A DNA stretch of 64,000 bases from Caulobacter sp. FWC2 (GTDB taxonomy: Bacteria; Pseudomonadota; Alphaproteobacteria; Caulobacterales; Caulobacteraceae), in assembly GCF_002742625.1 (NCBI RefSeq), contig NZ_PEBF01000001.1, positions 5,146,001 through 5,210,000 of the forward strand, written 5' to 3'. Shown here one piece after another: positions 27,112 through 35,550 of this stretch (its first letter is position 1; each line of letters begins with the position of its first letter). The position numbers were made by a program, and so were the translations under genes. The notes beneath the pieces were generated by a model. That model made no database searches, was not told the DNA's origin, and saw only the letters and a program-made list of their open reading frames with translations.

Positions 27112-28017
27112 TTGGTTAAACAACCGTTAACGGATGATCCACAGGAGACTCTGGCTCAGGGGGAAGCGGAGAGGCTGCCGCCGCGCTTCGCCACCTACTT
27201 CCATATCCACCTGGTGTCCGACTCCACCGGCGAGACCCTCAACGCCATGGCGCGCGCGGTCTGCGCCCGGTTTACCGACATCCTGCCCATCGAACATATC
27301 TACGCGCTAGTTCGTTCGACCCGGCAGCTGGATCGGGCGCTCGAGGAGATCGGCGGAGCGCCCGGGGTGGTGATGCACACCATCGTCGATCCCGGCCTGC
27401 GCGCGGCTCTGGAAGAAGGCTGTCGCAAGCGGGAAATGCCCTGCATCGCCGCGCTGGATCCGGTGATCAGCGCCATGTCGCGCTATCTGGGCGCGCGGAT
27501 CTCGACCCGGGTCGGCGCTCAGCATGCCCTGACCAACGACTATTTCGATCGCATCGAGGCGCTGGACTACGCCATCGCCCATGATGACGGCCAGGGCGGC
27601 CAGGACCTGACCCAGGCCGACGTGATCCTGGTCGGCGTGTCGCGGACCTCGAAGACCCCGACCTGCATCTATCTGGCCCACCGCGGCGTGCGGGCCGCCA
27701 ATGTGCCTCTGGTTCCCGGCCGGCCACCGCCGCAGGATCTGTTCGAGCTGAAGAACACCCTGATCGTCGGCCTGATCACCTCGCCCGATCGGCTGATCCA
27801 GATCCGCCGCAACCGCCTGCTCTCTCTCAAGGAGAACAGGGAGAGCGACTATGTCGATGGCGACGCCGTTCGCCAGGAGATCATCGCCGCCCGCCGCCTG
27901 TTCGAGCGGATGAACTGGCCGGTGATCGACATCACCCGCCGCTCGGTCGAGGAGACGGCGGCGGCGGTGATCAACCTGCTGTCGGGCGGCCGCGGCAAGG
28001 TCGAGGTCCTGGGATGA
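27112..28017 (+). CDS. ppsR: DUF299 kinase/pyrophosphorylase (PpsR-type)
   Basis: Up to 301 aa. It is a dual-function regulatory protein that phosphorylates and dephosphorylates a dikinase (pyruvate phosphate dikinase or PEP synthase) with ADP and Pi. YFHIHLVSDSTGETLNAMARA is the family signature, and VDVILVGVSRTSKTPTCIYLA-like sequence (ADVILVGVSRTSKTPT) is the P-loop. The first 23 residues are not conserved and come from a TTG start at 27112 overlapping a CtrA box and DnaA box. The true start may be a later non-ATG codon before YFHIHLVSD. It leads the rightward ppsR-maf-aroE-coaE run, matching the first genes of the C. crescentus chromosome as I recall them. Confidence 0.93.
   Translation: MVKQPLTDDPQETLAQGEAERLPPRFATYFHIHLVSDSTGETLNAMARAVCARFTDILPIEHIYALVRSTRQLDRALEEIGGAPGVVMHTIVDPGLRAALEEGCRKREMPCIAALDPVISAMSRYLGARISTRVGAQHALTNDYFDRIEALDYAIAHDDGQGGQDLTQADVILVGVSRTSKTPTCIYLAHRGVRAANVPLVPGRPPPQDLFELKNTLIVGLITSPDRLIQIRRNRLLSLKENRESDYVDGDAVRQEIIAARRLFERMNWPVIDITRRSVEETAAAVINLLSGGRGKVEVLG
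27116..27143. promoter_or_regulatory. CtrA box 4 and DnaA G-box at the ppsR edge of the origin
   Basis: TTAA-ACAACCG-TTAAC (27116-27130) is followed four bases later by TGATCCACA (27135-27143), the Caulobacter-type G-box. The repressor and initiator sites almost touch. Both lie inside the annotated start of ppsR, so either that start is too long or origin signals constrain the first codons. Confidence 0.85.
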
Positions 28018-28607
28018 CCCCTATAACCCTCGCGTCCAAGAGTTCGGCGCGTCAGATGATCCTGAAGAACGCCGGCGTCGCCTTCGAGGCGGTCAGTCCC
28101 GGCGTCGACGAGGACGCGGCCAAGGCCGGCCTGCTGGCGGAGGAGGTCACCCCGCGCGACATCGCCGACGCCCTGGCCGAGATGAAGGCGGTCAAGGTCT
28201 CGGCCAGGCGCCCGGGCCTGGTGATCGGCGCGGATCAGACGCTCGATCTGAAGGGCAAGCTGTTCGACAAGGCCGAGACCCTGGCCCAGGCGCGTGATCA
28301 TCTGCTGGAACTGCGCGGCCAGACCCACAAGCTTCACTCGGCCGTGGTCGTGGCGCGCGACGGCCAGCCGATCTGGCGGATCGTCGAGAGCGCCAAGCTG
28401 TCGGTGCGGCCGTTCAGCGAGGCCTGGCTCGACGCCTATATCGAGCGCCGGGGCGAGGCCCTGCTGTGGTCGGTCGGGTGCTACGAGCTGGAGAGCGAGG
28501 GCGTGCAACTGTTCGACGCCGTGGATGGCGACTATTTCACCATCCTGGGCCTGCCGCTGATCGGCCTGCTCGACTTCCTGCGTCTTCACGGAGCCCTTCC
28601 CGCATGA
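28014..28607 (+). CDS. maf: Maf-family nucleotide pyrophosphatase
   Basis: A 197-aa HAM1/Maf-fold protein. ITLASKSSARQMILKNAGV is the signature N-terminus. VIGADQTLDLKGKLFDKAETLAQARDHLLELRGQTHKLHSAVVV is the conserved core. The family hydrolyses non-canonical or modified nucleoside triphosphates and has been linked to septum formation. It overlaps ppsR by ATGA and aroE by 4 bases. The shortened motif ADQTL in place of the usual DQVxx is typical of the alphaproteobacterial branch. Confidence 0.92.
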   Translation: MTPITLASKSSARQMILKNAGVAFEAVSPGVDEDAAKAGLLAEEVTPRDIADALAEMKAVKVSARRPGLVIGADQTLDLKGKLFDKAETLAQARDHLLELRGQTHKLHSAVVVARDGQPIWRIVESAKLSVRPFSEAWLDAYIERRGEALLWSVGCYELESEGVQLFDAVDGDYFTILGLPLIGLLDFLRLHGALPA

Positions 28608-29461
28608 CCTGGACGATCTCGGGAGCCGCCATCGTCGGCGGCGTCTGCGGCGCGCCGATCAAGCATTCGATGAGCCCGCTGATCCACAATGCCTGGATCC
28701 AGGCGGCGGGGCTCGACGCGGCCTATGTTCCGTTCGCGCCCGGCGTGGACAATTTCGAGGCCTTCGTGAACGGCTACCGGGGCGGCGCGATCCGGGGGCT
28801 GAACGTCACCATCCCCTTCAAGGAACGCGCCCTCGCGGTCGCCGATTACGCCAGCGACCTCGCCAGCATGGCCGGCGCGGCGAACCTGCTGATCTTCGAG
28901 GCGGACGGCTCGATCCATGCCGATAATACCGACGGGCCGGGCCTGTTGGGCGCCATTGCAGAACAGGCGTCTGGCTTCGACGTCTCGGCCGCGCCGGTCG
29001 TGATCCTCGGCGCCGGCGGCGCGGCGCGCGGCGCGACCGCCGCCCTGCTTCTGGCGGGCGCGCCCGTGGTCCGGATCGTCAATCGCACCGTCGGGAGGGC
29101 TCAAGAGCTGGCCGACGCCTTCGGCGACAAGGTCGTCGCGGCCGGCGAGCCGGACCTTCCGGCCCTGCTGGCCGATGCGGGCCTCGTCATCAACGCAACC
29201 TCGCTGGGCCTGGGCGGCGGCGAAGGCCCTGCGGCGGATCTGGCCCTGACGCCGGAGACGGCGGTGATCATGGACATGGTCTACAAACCGCTGCGCACCG
29301 AATTTCTCCGCCGCGCCCAGGCGGCTGGTCGTCGCACCGTCGATGGCCTGGAGATGCTGCTGCGCCAGGCTGTGCCGACCTTCGAGCGGATGTATGGCGT
29401 GGCGCCGCCGGCCGAAGTGGACGCGCGCGGCCTGTTGCTGCGCCTTCTTGGAGAGGCCTGA
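28604..29461 (+). CDS. aroE: Shikimate dehydrogenase
   Basis: A 285-aa NADP-dependent enzyme reducing 3-dehydroshikimate to shikimate in aromatic amino-acid synthesis. [18 protein letters not shown] is the shikimate-binding N-terminus. [12 protein letters not shown] carries the catalytic Lys, and [14 protein letters not shown] the partner Asp. [17 protein letters not shown] binds the nucleotide, followed by IVNRT. The start is ATG 28604, overlapping the maf stop by ATGA. coaE follows after one base. Confidence 0.96.
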   Translation: MTWTISGAAIVGGVCGAPIKHSMSPLIHNAWIQAAGLDAAYVPFAPGVDNFEAFVNGYRGGAIRGLNVTIPFKERALAVADYASDLASMAGAANLLIFEADGSIHADNTDGPGLLGAIAEQASGFDVSAAPVVILGAGGAARGATAALLLAGAPVVRIVNRTVGRAQELADAFGDKVVAAGEPDLPALLADAGLVINATSLGLGGGEGPAADLALTPETAVIMDMVYKPLRTEFLRRAQAAGRRTVDGLEMLLRQAVPTFERMYGVAPPAEVDARGLLLRLLGEA

Positions 29462-29462
29462 C

Positions 29463-30062
29463 ATGTTGATCCTGGGTCTCACCGGTTCCATCGGCATGGG
29501 CAAGTCAACGACTTCGACCCTGTTTCAGGCTGAGGGTGTGCCGGTGTACGACTCCGACGCCGCCGTCCATGCGCTCTATGCCAGCGGCGGCGCGGCGGTT
29601 GGGCCGGTCGAAGCGGCCTTCCCCGGCGTGGTCGTCAACGGCGCGATCGACCGGGCCAGGCTCAGCGCCCAGGTGGTCGGCGATCCGGAGGCCCTGGCCA
29701 AGCTGGAGACGATCGTTCACCCGCTGGTCGGCGCCCATCGGATCGGCTTCTTCGAGACCGCCCAGGCCGAGGGCCATGAGATCGTGGTGCTGGACATCCC
29801 GCTCCTGTTCGAGACCGGCGGCGAGAAGAAGGTCGACAAGGTGGTGGTGGTCTCGGCCCCGGCCGACGTCCAGCGCGCCCGCGTCCTGGCCCGACCCGAG
29901 ATGACGCCGGAAAAGTTCGAGGCGATCCTGGCCCGCCAGACGCCCGACGCCGAAAAGCGCGCCCGCGCCGACTTCGTCATCGACACCAGCCAGGGCGTCG
30001 AGCACGCCCACGCCCAGGTCCGCGACCTTCTGACTCTGTTGAGAACTCCCGGCTCCGCTTGA
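29463..30062 (+). CDS. coaE: Dephospho-CoA kinase
   Basis: A 199-aa P-loop kinase performing the last step of coenzyme A synthesis. Walker A is [12 protein letters not shown] at residues 4-15. [13 protein letters not shown] carries the catalytic Asp; [25 protein letters not shown] and [19 protein letters not shown] are the other family blocks. It is one base after the aroE stop and 31 bases before dnaQ, consistent with one operon ppsR-maf-aroE-coaE-dnaQ. Confidence 0.97.
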   Translation: MLILGLTGSIGMGKSTTSTLFQAEGVPVYDSDAAVHALYASGGAAVGPVEAAFPGVVVNGAIDRARLSAQVVGDPEALAKLETIVHPLVGAHRIGFFETAQAEGHEIVVLDIPLLFETGGEKKVDKVVVVSAPADVQRARVLARPEMTPEKFEAILARQTPDAEKRARADFVIDTSQGVEHAHAQVRDLLTLLRTPGSA

Positions 30063-30093
30063 AGCCCATCACGAACGGCGGCATTGAAGGGTC

Positions 30094-30804
30094 ATGGCCC
30101 GGGAAATCATCCTCGACACCGAAACCACCGGCTTCGATCCGAAGACGGGCGACCGCCTGGTCGAAATCGGCTGCATCGAGGTCCTCGACTTCATGCCGAC
30201 CGGCCGCTCGTTCCATGAATATTGCGACCCGCTGCGCGACATGCCGGCCGAGGCCGAGAAGGTCCACGGCCTGTCGTCGGCGTTCCTGACCGGCAAGCCG
30301 AAGTTCCACGAGATCGCCGACAAGTTCATCGACTTCGTCGGCGACAGCGTCGTGGTCGCCCACAACGCCGCCTTCGACCGCTCGTTCGTCAATTTCGAGC
30401 TGGAGAAGTGCGGCCGCGCGCCAATCCACGAGGAGCGCTGGATCGACACCCTGGCCATGGCCAAGAAGCGCTTTCCGGGCATGTACAACTCGCTCGACGC
30501 GCTGTGTAAGCGGTTCAAGATCAGCCTCGACAGTCGCGACAAGCACGGGGCGCTGATCGACTCGCACCTGCTGGCCGAGGTCTATCTGGAACTGCAGGGC
30601 GGCAAGGAACGCGCCCTGGAGCTGACCCACGTCGAGGCCCTGTCGGTCTCGGCCGCGATCCAGGGGTCATACGGCGCCCGGCCCCGTCCGCTGGCGCCGC
30701 GCTCGACCGACGCAGAGCGCGAGGTCCACGCCGCCTGGATCCGCAAGAACCTCAAGGACTCGGCGCTCTGGATCAAGCAGGGCTTCGTGGCGGCCGAGGG
30801 CTGA
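30094..30804 (+). CDS. dnaQ: DNA polymerase III epsilon subunit (proofreading exonuclease)
   Basis: A 236-aa DEDDh 3'-5' exonuclease. REIILDTETTGFDPKTGDRLVEIG holds the ExoI Asp-Glu. AHNAAFDRSFVNFEL is ExoII, and KRFKISLDSRDKHGALIDSHLLAEVYLEL is ExoIII with the catalytic His and Asp. The C-terminal segment (about 175-236) should bind the alpha subunit. It is the last clear gene of the origin-proximal rightward block; a 320-bp non-coding span follows. Confidence 0.97.
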   Translation: MAREIILDTETTGFDPKTGDRLVEIGCIEVLDFMPTGRSFHEYCDPLRDMPAEAEKVHGLSSAFLTGKPKFHEIADKFIDFVGDSVVVAHNAAFDRSFVNFELEKCGRAPIHEERWIDTLAMAKKRFPGMYNSLDALCKRFKISLDSRDKHGALIDSHLLAEVYLELQGGKERALELTHVEALSVSAAIQGSYGARPRPLAPRSTDAEREVHAAWIRKNLKDSALWIKQGFVAAEG

Positions 30805-31124
30805 AGCCCGATCTCTTCTAACGCCCTAAGTGCCTCGGCTCGCTCGTGCAGGCGAGCGCCGGCCGGCTGCCTGTGGTCCTCAATCTCGCCGGGTGAGACG
30901 CGACCTCTGCATCTGAAGTCGATTACACAAGTAGGATCAGTCAAGATCAATAAATAACGAGGTTACGCCAATATCGGCAGGTCCTCGCAGGCATCTCTTC
31001 AGAGCAAACGGCTCCGATAGGTCATATTGTCGCGGATAGTGATGTATTAATCACGAATTCACCGGCAGAGACGATCCAATTCGCCCAACAATTCCAGTTT
31101 TCTCGCGAAACGGGGCGAACCTAT
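30805..31124. other. Non-coding span between dnaQ and the porin gene
   Basis: 320 bp, much more AT-rich in its right half than the neighbouring coding sequence. It presumably carries the porin promoter. I see an interrupted dyad GTGAT-N6-ATCAC at 31039-31054, and no clear Pho box, terminator or gene. It is the likely neighbourhood of a rearrangement junction (see findings). Confidence 0.5.
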
Positions 31125-32555
31125 ATGCGAAAAATCTTCTCACTGACCCTGCTCGCGGCCTCGATGATGGCCAGCGTCGCCGCCGCGCAGGATGCGCCCA
31201 AGACCGACGTCACGCTCGATGAGCTCAAGGCGCAGATCCTGGTCATGCAGCAACGGCTTCAAAGCCTTGAGGCCAAGGCCAGCGCGCCGCCGGTCGCCGC
31301 GCCGGCGCCAGCCAAAACCCCGGCCCCGGCCACCACTCAGATCAAGTGGGAGAACTCCCCGCGCTTCACGGACTCCAGCGGCGCCACATTCAAGCTGCGG
31401 GGCCGCCTGTCGATCGACGGCGTCAACGTCAATGTCGATCGAAAGACCACCGCCTCCTACAAGTCCCGCCAGTTCAGGGCTCGGCAGCTGTTCCTTGGCG
31501 CCGAGGGTCAGGTCGGCGCGTGGGCCTATCGCATCGAGGGCGGCGCGGCGAACGGCTCCAGCTGGGGCTGGGACGACGCGGTCATCGAATACAAGACCAA
31601 GAGCGGCATGCTCTTGACCCTGGGCAACCAGAAGGTTGGCGGTCTGGAGAGCCTGACCTCGATCAAGACCATCACCTTCATGGAGCGTGGCCCGTTCGGC
31701 GACCTGACCGACACCGGCTTCGTCCTGGCGGCCCAGGCCACCAAGATCGGCGCCAACTGGTCGCTGCGCGGCGCTCTGCAAGGCGACTCGATCAACAAGG
31801 CCGACGTTTCGGCCGGCGCCTATGACGCCAACAACGCCAAGGAACGCTCGGGCTTCATGGTCCGTGGCACCTGGGCGCCGATCATGACGGCGACCGACAC
31901 CGTCCACGTGGGCGCCTCGGCGCGCTATCGCAGCACGGGCGGCGAGACGGGCTTCACCTATTCGGCCGCGGCCAACACCGCCTATCGTCCTCAGACCTCA
32001 GCGGGCGGCGTGCTGCTGTCCAGCGGCGCCGTGGGTAAGAGCGATACGACCGTGGGCGTCGAAGGCGCCTGGACGCACAAGGCCGTCTCGCTGCAGGGCG
32101 AAGTCGCGCAGATCAAGGTCAACCGCGTCACGACGGCCCAGAGCGCGGCCAATGGCGGCAAAGACTTCAACATCGTCACCGGCTACGCCCTGGCCAGCTG
32201 GTTCCCCACCGGCGAGACCCGCCCGTACAACCCCGGCGGCCAGTTTGGTCGCATCAAGGTTCTGCATCCGATCGATAAGGGCGGCATGGGCGCCTATGAA
32301 CTGGCGGCGCGCTACGACTATGCCGATCTCAGCAAGATGAGCCCGAACAGCGTGGCCACGCTGGCCAGCCAGACAGGCCTGGCGACGGCCGGGACCTACA
32401 AGGGCCTCACCGTCGGCGTGAACTGGTATCCCTACAGCAACGTCCGCCTGATGGCGAACCTCACGAAGGCGAAGATCAACAATCGCCTGATCGGCGCTGT
32501 TCAGAACGACGCCAATGTGACTGTTCTCCAAGCCCGCATGCAGATCGAATTCTAA
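31125..32555 (+). CDS. Phosphate-selective porin O/P-type outer-membrane protein
   Basis: A 476-aa exported beta-barrel. The signal peptide is MRKIFSLTLLAASMMASVAAAQ. A short coiled coil (TLDELKAQILVMQQRLQSLEAK, about residues 30-52) and a Pro/Ala linker follow. A porin domain starts at about 75 (FKLRGRLSIDGVNVNVD) and ends in the typical C-terminal aromatic strand QARMQIEF. The coiled-coil-plus-barrel layout and the LFLGAEGQVG...YRIEGG motif match OprO/OprP-like porins (Porin_O_P). Substrate preference for phosphate is a family label only. The gene stands alone, 42 bp before the chemoreceptor gene. Confidence 0.85.
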   Translation: MRKIFSLTLLAASMMASVAAAQDAPKTDVTLDELKAQILVMQQRLQSLEAKASAPPVAAPAPAKTPAPATTQIKWENSPRFTDSSGATFKLRGRLSIDGVNVNVDRKTTASYKSRQFRARQLFLGAEGQVGAWAYRIEGGAANGSSWGWDDAVIEYKTKSGMLLTLGNQKVGGLESLTSIKTITFMERGPFGDLTDTGFVLAAQATKIGANWSLRGALQGDSINKADVSAGAYDANNAKERSGFMVRGTWAPIMTATDTVHVGASARYRSTGGETGFTYSAAANTAYRPQTSAGGVLLSSGAVGKSDTTVGVEGAWTHKAVSLQGEVAQIKVNRVTTAQSAANGGKDFNIVTGYALASWFPTGETRPYNPGGQFGRIKVLHPIDKGGMGAYELAARYDYADLSKMSPNSVATLASQTGLATAGTYKGLTVGVNWYPYSNVRLMANLTKAKINNRLIGAVQNDANVTVLQARMQIEF

Positions 32556-32597
32556 TTAGCTGCAAAACAAATCTTCCCGTCGGTCAGGAGTCGCCGG

Positions 32598-34418
32598 ATG
32601 TCTTGCGTGAAGAACATCTCGATCCGTAAAAAAATCATGCTGTCGTTCGGCCTGCTGCTGGCTGCGGCCGTGGCGATGATCGTCAGCGTCTTCCTGCAGC
32701 TCACGAGCATGCAGGCGGCCATCCGACTGAACGATGAGAGCAAGTTGATCATCGAACAGACCCATACTGCCGAGAAGGGGGCCCTGCGCGTGAACTCCCA
32801 GATGCGCGGGATCCTGCTGACGGGCAGCGCCAAGTACATGAAGTCCTACGACGAGGGCCTGAAGGGCTTCGACGACGCGATCGCCAAGCTCGAGACCCTT
32901 AACCTGACAGATCAGGAAGCGGCTGACTTTAAGAAGGTGAAGGCTGACTGGCGGACCTGGATGGACACCTATGGCAAGCCGCTGACCCTCGCGGGCCTCG
33001 ACCCCGCTCGCCAAGAAGAGGGTCGTCAGACCCTCATCATGGCCGGCGACAAGGCCCGGGTGACCCATATCATCAAGCGCATGGGCGAGATCCGCTCGGC
33101 CGAGCAGGCCCGGATGGCCGTGCGTGAAGCCGCCCAACACAAGGCGATCTTCTCGTCGGTCGCCATGCTGGTCGGCGGGGGCGTTGGCCTGCTGGTCATT
33201 GCTCTGGGCATGGGCTGGCAGCTGACGATCCTGGTCGCCGCACCCGTCGGCCGCATGACCGAGTCGATGATGCGCCTGGCCGATGGTGACTTCGAGGTGG
33301 AGACGCCCGACCGCGATCGGGCCGACGAGGTCGGTTCGCTGTCGCGCGCTTTCGAAACCTTCAAGGAAAATAGCCTCAAGGCCATCCGTCTTGAGCGCGA
33401 GACCAGCGCCATGCGCGAGGCGGGCGAGGCCGAGCGCGCCAAGGCCGAAGTCCAGAAGGCCCGCGAGGCCGCCGAGGACCGGGCGGTGATCGAGGCCCTT
33501 GGGCGGGGGCTGCATGCCCTGTCGACGGGCGACCTGACCCATCGCATCACCGATCACATGGCGCCGAAGTCCGAGCAGTTGAAGGAGGACTTCAACGCCT
33601 CCATCGCCAAGCTGGAGATGGTCATCACGGGGGTTCGCCATGCCGTCATGACCATCAGCGGCGGCTCCCGCGAAATCTGCGTGGCCTCCGACGACCTGGC
33701 CCGCCGCACCGAGCAACAGGCCGCCAGCCTGGAAGAGACCGCCGCGGCGCTTGAAGAGATCACCGCCACCGTCAACAAGACGGCGGAAGGCGCGGGTCAC
33801 GCCCGCACCGCGGTCAGCGGCGCCAAGACCGACGCCGAGAACGGCGGTCAGATCGCCGGGCGCGCCGTTGTCGCCATGAACGAGATCGAGCAGAGCTCGC
33901 GCCAGATCACCCAGATCATCGGGGTGATCGACGAGATCGCCTTCCAGACCAATCTTCTGGCCCTGAACGCCGGCGTTGAGGCGGCGCGGGCCGGTGAGGC
34001 CGGTCGCGGCTTCGCGGTGGTCGCGCAGGAGGTTCGGGCCCTAGCCCAGCGCTCAGCTGACGCGGCCAAGGAGATCAAGTCCCTGATCAACCTGTCGACC
34101 AACCAGGTCACCGTCGGCGTCGACCTCGTTGGACAAACCGGCAAGGCGCTGGAGAGCATCGTCGCTCAGGTTCTCGATGTCAGCACCATCGTGCGCGAGA
34201 TCGCCGCCTCGGCTCAGGAACAGGCTAGCGGGCTCCAAGAGGTTAATGTCGCCGTCAACATGATGGACCAGGTGACGCAGCAGAACGCGGCCATGGTCGA
34301 ACAGTCCACCGCCGCCAGTCACGGACTGGCGACCGAGGCCGACGAGTTGGCGACTCTGATGAGCCAGTTCAAGGTCAGCGAGATGATGAACCGCAGCGTC
34401 CAGGCTCGGGCGGCTTAG
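32598..34418 (+). CDS. Methyl-accepting chemotaxis protein
   Basis: A 606-aa transmembrane chemoreceptor. TM1 is at about residues 11-34 and TM2 at about 190-215. Between them lies a roughly 155-residue helical periplasmic sensor (four-helix-bundle type, with HTAEKGALRVNSQMRGILLTG). A HAMP region follows (VGRMTESMMRLADGDFEVETPDRDRADEVGSLSRAFETF). The signalling hairpin tip is IDEIAFQTNLLALNAGVEAARAGE....VAQEVRALAQRS. No C-terminal NWETF-like CheR-docking pentapeptide is present. No other che gene is nearby, so it is an orphan receptor. GGAG lies upstream of the start. Confidence 0.95.
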   Translation: MSCVKNISIRKKIMLSFGLLLAAAVAMIVSVFLQLTSMQAAIRLNDESKLIIEQTHTAEKGALRVNSQMRGILLTGSAKYMKSYDEGLKGFDDAIAKLETLNLTDQEAADFKKVKADWRTWMDTYGKPLTLAGLDPARQEEGRQTLIMAGDKARVTHIIKRMGEIRSAEQARMAVREAAQHKAIFSSVAMLVGGGVGLLVIALGMGWQLTILVAAPVGRMTESMMRLADGDFEVETPDRDRADEVGSLSRAFETFKENSLKAIRLERETSAMREAGEAERAKAEVQKAREAAEDRAVIEALGRGLHALSTGDLTHRITDHMAPKSEQLKEDFNASIAKLEMVITGVRHAVMTISGGSREICVASDDLARRTEQQAASLEETAAALEEITATVNKTAEGAGHARTAVSGAKTDAENGGQIAGRAVVAMNEIEQSSRQITQIIGVIDEIAFQTNLLALNAGVEAARAGEAGRGFAVVAQEVRALAQRSADAAKEIKSLINLSTNQVTVGVDLVGQTGKALESIVAQVLDVSTIVREIAASAQEQASGLQEVNVAVNMMDQVTQQNAAMVEQSTAASHGLATEADELATLMSQFKVSEMMNRSVQARAA

Positions 34419-34427
34419 AGCGATACG

Positions 34428-35234
34428 CTAGAGCTTCAAGTCCGCCGTTACCGGGGCGTGGTCGCTGGGACGTTCCCATTCCCGGACGGTGTCGTGGACG
34501 CGCGAGGAGACCTTGCCGTCCACGATCGCCGCGTCGCGCAGGCCGGGGCTCGCCAGGATATGGTCCAGGCGCAGGCCGCGGTTGGATTTACGGAAGTCGG
34601 CGGCGCGATAGCTCCACCAGGAAAACAGCTTTTCCGGCTCCGGCGTCGCCAGGCGCGGCAGGTCCAGCAGATTCATCGACTTCATCATCGCGTCGAAGGC
34701 CTCGAGCTCGGCCGGCGTGTGGCTGACGACCTTCAGCATCTGGCGGTGACTCCAGACGTCGTTTTCGCCCGGCGCGATATTGAGGTCGCCGGTGACGATC
34801 AGCGGGGCCTTGGGGTCGCGCTTCTTCAGGGCGGCGGTCAGGGTCTCGTAGAAGTCGAGCTTGTGGTCGAACTTCGGATTGCCGATGCGGTCGGGCGTGT
34901 CGCCGCCCGCCGGGATGTAGAAGTTCTGGATGTCGACCCCGGCCACCTTGACCGCGACGCAGCGCGCGTGGCCCTCGCGGCAGTTCATCAGGGTCGGGAC
35001 ATCCTCGAACGGCAGGCGCGAGGCGATGGCCACGCCGTGCCAGCCCTTCTGGCCGGCGATCTTCAGGTGCTTCAGGCCCATGGCCTCGAAGGCCTCGCGC
35101 GGGAACTCGCCCTCCTGGCACTTGATCTCCTGCATGCACAGGACATCCGGGGCCTGCTCGTCGACGAAGCGGGCGGCCTGTTCGGCGCGGAGGCGGACGG
35201 AATTGACGTTCCAGGTGGCGATACGGAGGCGCAT
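34428..35234 (-). CDS. xth: Exodeoxyribonuclease III
   Basis: A 268-aa EEP-fold AP endonuclease/3' exonuclease. RIATWNVNSVRLR and CMQEIKCQEGEFP give the metal-binding Asn and Glu. VTGDLNIAPGENDVW is the Asp/Asn block, LRLDHILASPGLRD follows, and SDHAPVTADL is the terminal Asp-His pair. It acts in base-excision repair of abasic sites and blocked 3' ends. It is convergent with the chemoreceptor gene (9 bp apart). Its 5' side lies just beyond two terminators (35267-35356), so it must have its own promoter or rely on readthrough. Confidence 0.95.
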   Translation of the reverse strand: MRLRIATWNVNSVRLRAEQAARFVDEQAPDVLCMQEIKCQEGEFPREAFEAMGLKHLKIAGQKGWHGVAIASRLPFEDVPTLMNCREGHARCVAVKVAGVDIQNFYIPAGGDTPDRIGNPKFDHKLDFYETLTAALKKRDPKAPLIVTGDLNIAPGENDVWSHRQMLKVVSHTPAELEAFDAMMKSMNLLDLPRLATPEPEKLFSWWSYRAADFRKSNRGLRLDHILASPGLRDAAIVDGKVSSRVHDTVREWERPSDHAPVTADLKL

Positions 35235-35266
35235 GGCTTGCCTCTATCGCGGTTTAACGAGCCCGG

Positions 35267-35293
35267 AAAGAAAAACGCCCCAACGCAGGGGCG
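35267..35293 (-). terminator. Second copy of a duplicated terminator
   Basis: On the minus strand a CGCCCC/GGGGCG stem with loop TGCGTT is followed by TTTTTCTTT. The 27-bp block is repeated at 35321-35347, so two terminators stand in tandem upstream of xth. Confidence 0.7.
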
Positions 35294-35320
35294 CCAGCCG
35301 GCCACCGGCCGGCATCCTTA

Positions 35321-35356
35321 AAGAAAAACGCCCCAACGCAGGGGCGTTGGGGCGAA
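35321..35356 (-). terminator. Strong intrinsic terminator of the 25-codon transcript
   Basis: On the minus strand: stem CGCCCCAACG / CGTTGGGGCG with a short loop, followed by TTTTTCTTT. It starts 4 bases after the stop codon of the small open frame at 35360-35437 and is the closest terminator for it and for lolA readthrough. Confidence 0.85.
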
Positions 35357-35359
35357 AGT

Positions 35360-35437
35360 CTAGTCTCTCATGCCGCCGCCGGGAGGGGATAGGATCCGGC
35401 ACGGTTTGCGAAGAGCGGGTCGGTCGCTCAGCGCCAT
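35360..35437 (-). CDS. Possible leaderless 25-aa small protein (or sRNA)
   Basis: A 25-codon frame starting MALSDRPALRKPCRIL and ending GGGMRD, then TAG. Immediately upstream on the same strand are TTGACT and TATTTA hexamers (35473-35468 and 35449-35444), 18 bases apart. The predicted transcription start falls on or next to the A of the ATG, so the message would be leaderless. An intrinsic terminator follows 4 bases after the stop. The peptide is Arg/Pro/Gly-rich, with no membrane segment and no repeated amino acid that would suggest classical attenuation. A non-coding RNA of about 115 nt from the same promoter is equally possible. Confidence 0.4.
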   Translation of the reverse strand: MALSDRPALRKPCRILSPPGGGMRD

Positions 35438-35443
35438 GCGTGT

Positions 35444-35473
35444 TAAATATGCCACTTCGAAACTTTAAGTCAA
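35444..35473 (-). promoter_or_regulatory. Sigma-70-type promoter for the small transcript
   Basis: On the minus strand TTGACT (35473-35468), an 18-base spacer, then TATTTA (35449-35444). Shifting the -10 to ATATTT gives a 17-base spacer. It is one of the two clearest housekeeping promoters in the window, between lolA and xth. Confidence 0.6.
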
Positions 35474-35550
35474 GCCCGCAAGCGGTTGATTCTTGCATGT
35501 TGTCGTAATGTCACATTCAGGGCGCGCGAGCGTCCTGAACAAGAAAGGCT

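Larger units (their letters stand above)
26665..27143. other. Putative chromosome replication origin (Cori-like)
   Basis: A 447-bp non-coding gap between divergent hemE and ppsR, plus the first bases of ppsR. It holds four TTAA-N7-TTAA CtrA boxes (26735, 26857, 26906, 27116), an AT-rich stretch around 26730-26757, and one exact TGATCCACA DnaA G-box (27135-27143). It also holds TCCCCA/TGGGGA W-box-like hexamers (26784-26789 and 27011-27016 on the minus strand, 27094-27099 on the plus strand). GANTC CcrM sites lie at 26809, 26822, 26952 and 27147. Position, neighbours and motifs all fit Caulobacter Cori. The exact limits are not visible from sequence. Confidence 0.88.

Noticed and set aside
31018..31036. 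Pho box upstream of the porin gene
   Set aside because: GGTCATATTGTCGC has only one partial CTGTCAT-like repeat and the second does not fit the 4-base spacing. The porin's phosphate label therefore has no regulatory support here.
31039..31054. CRP/FNR site (GTGAT...ATCAC) before the porin
   Set aside because: The halves are separated so that TGTGA-N6-TCACA spacing is not met (8 between GTGA and TCAC). It is kept only as an unexplained dyad.
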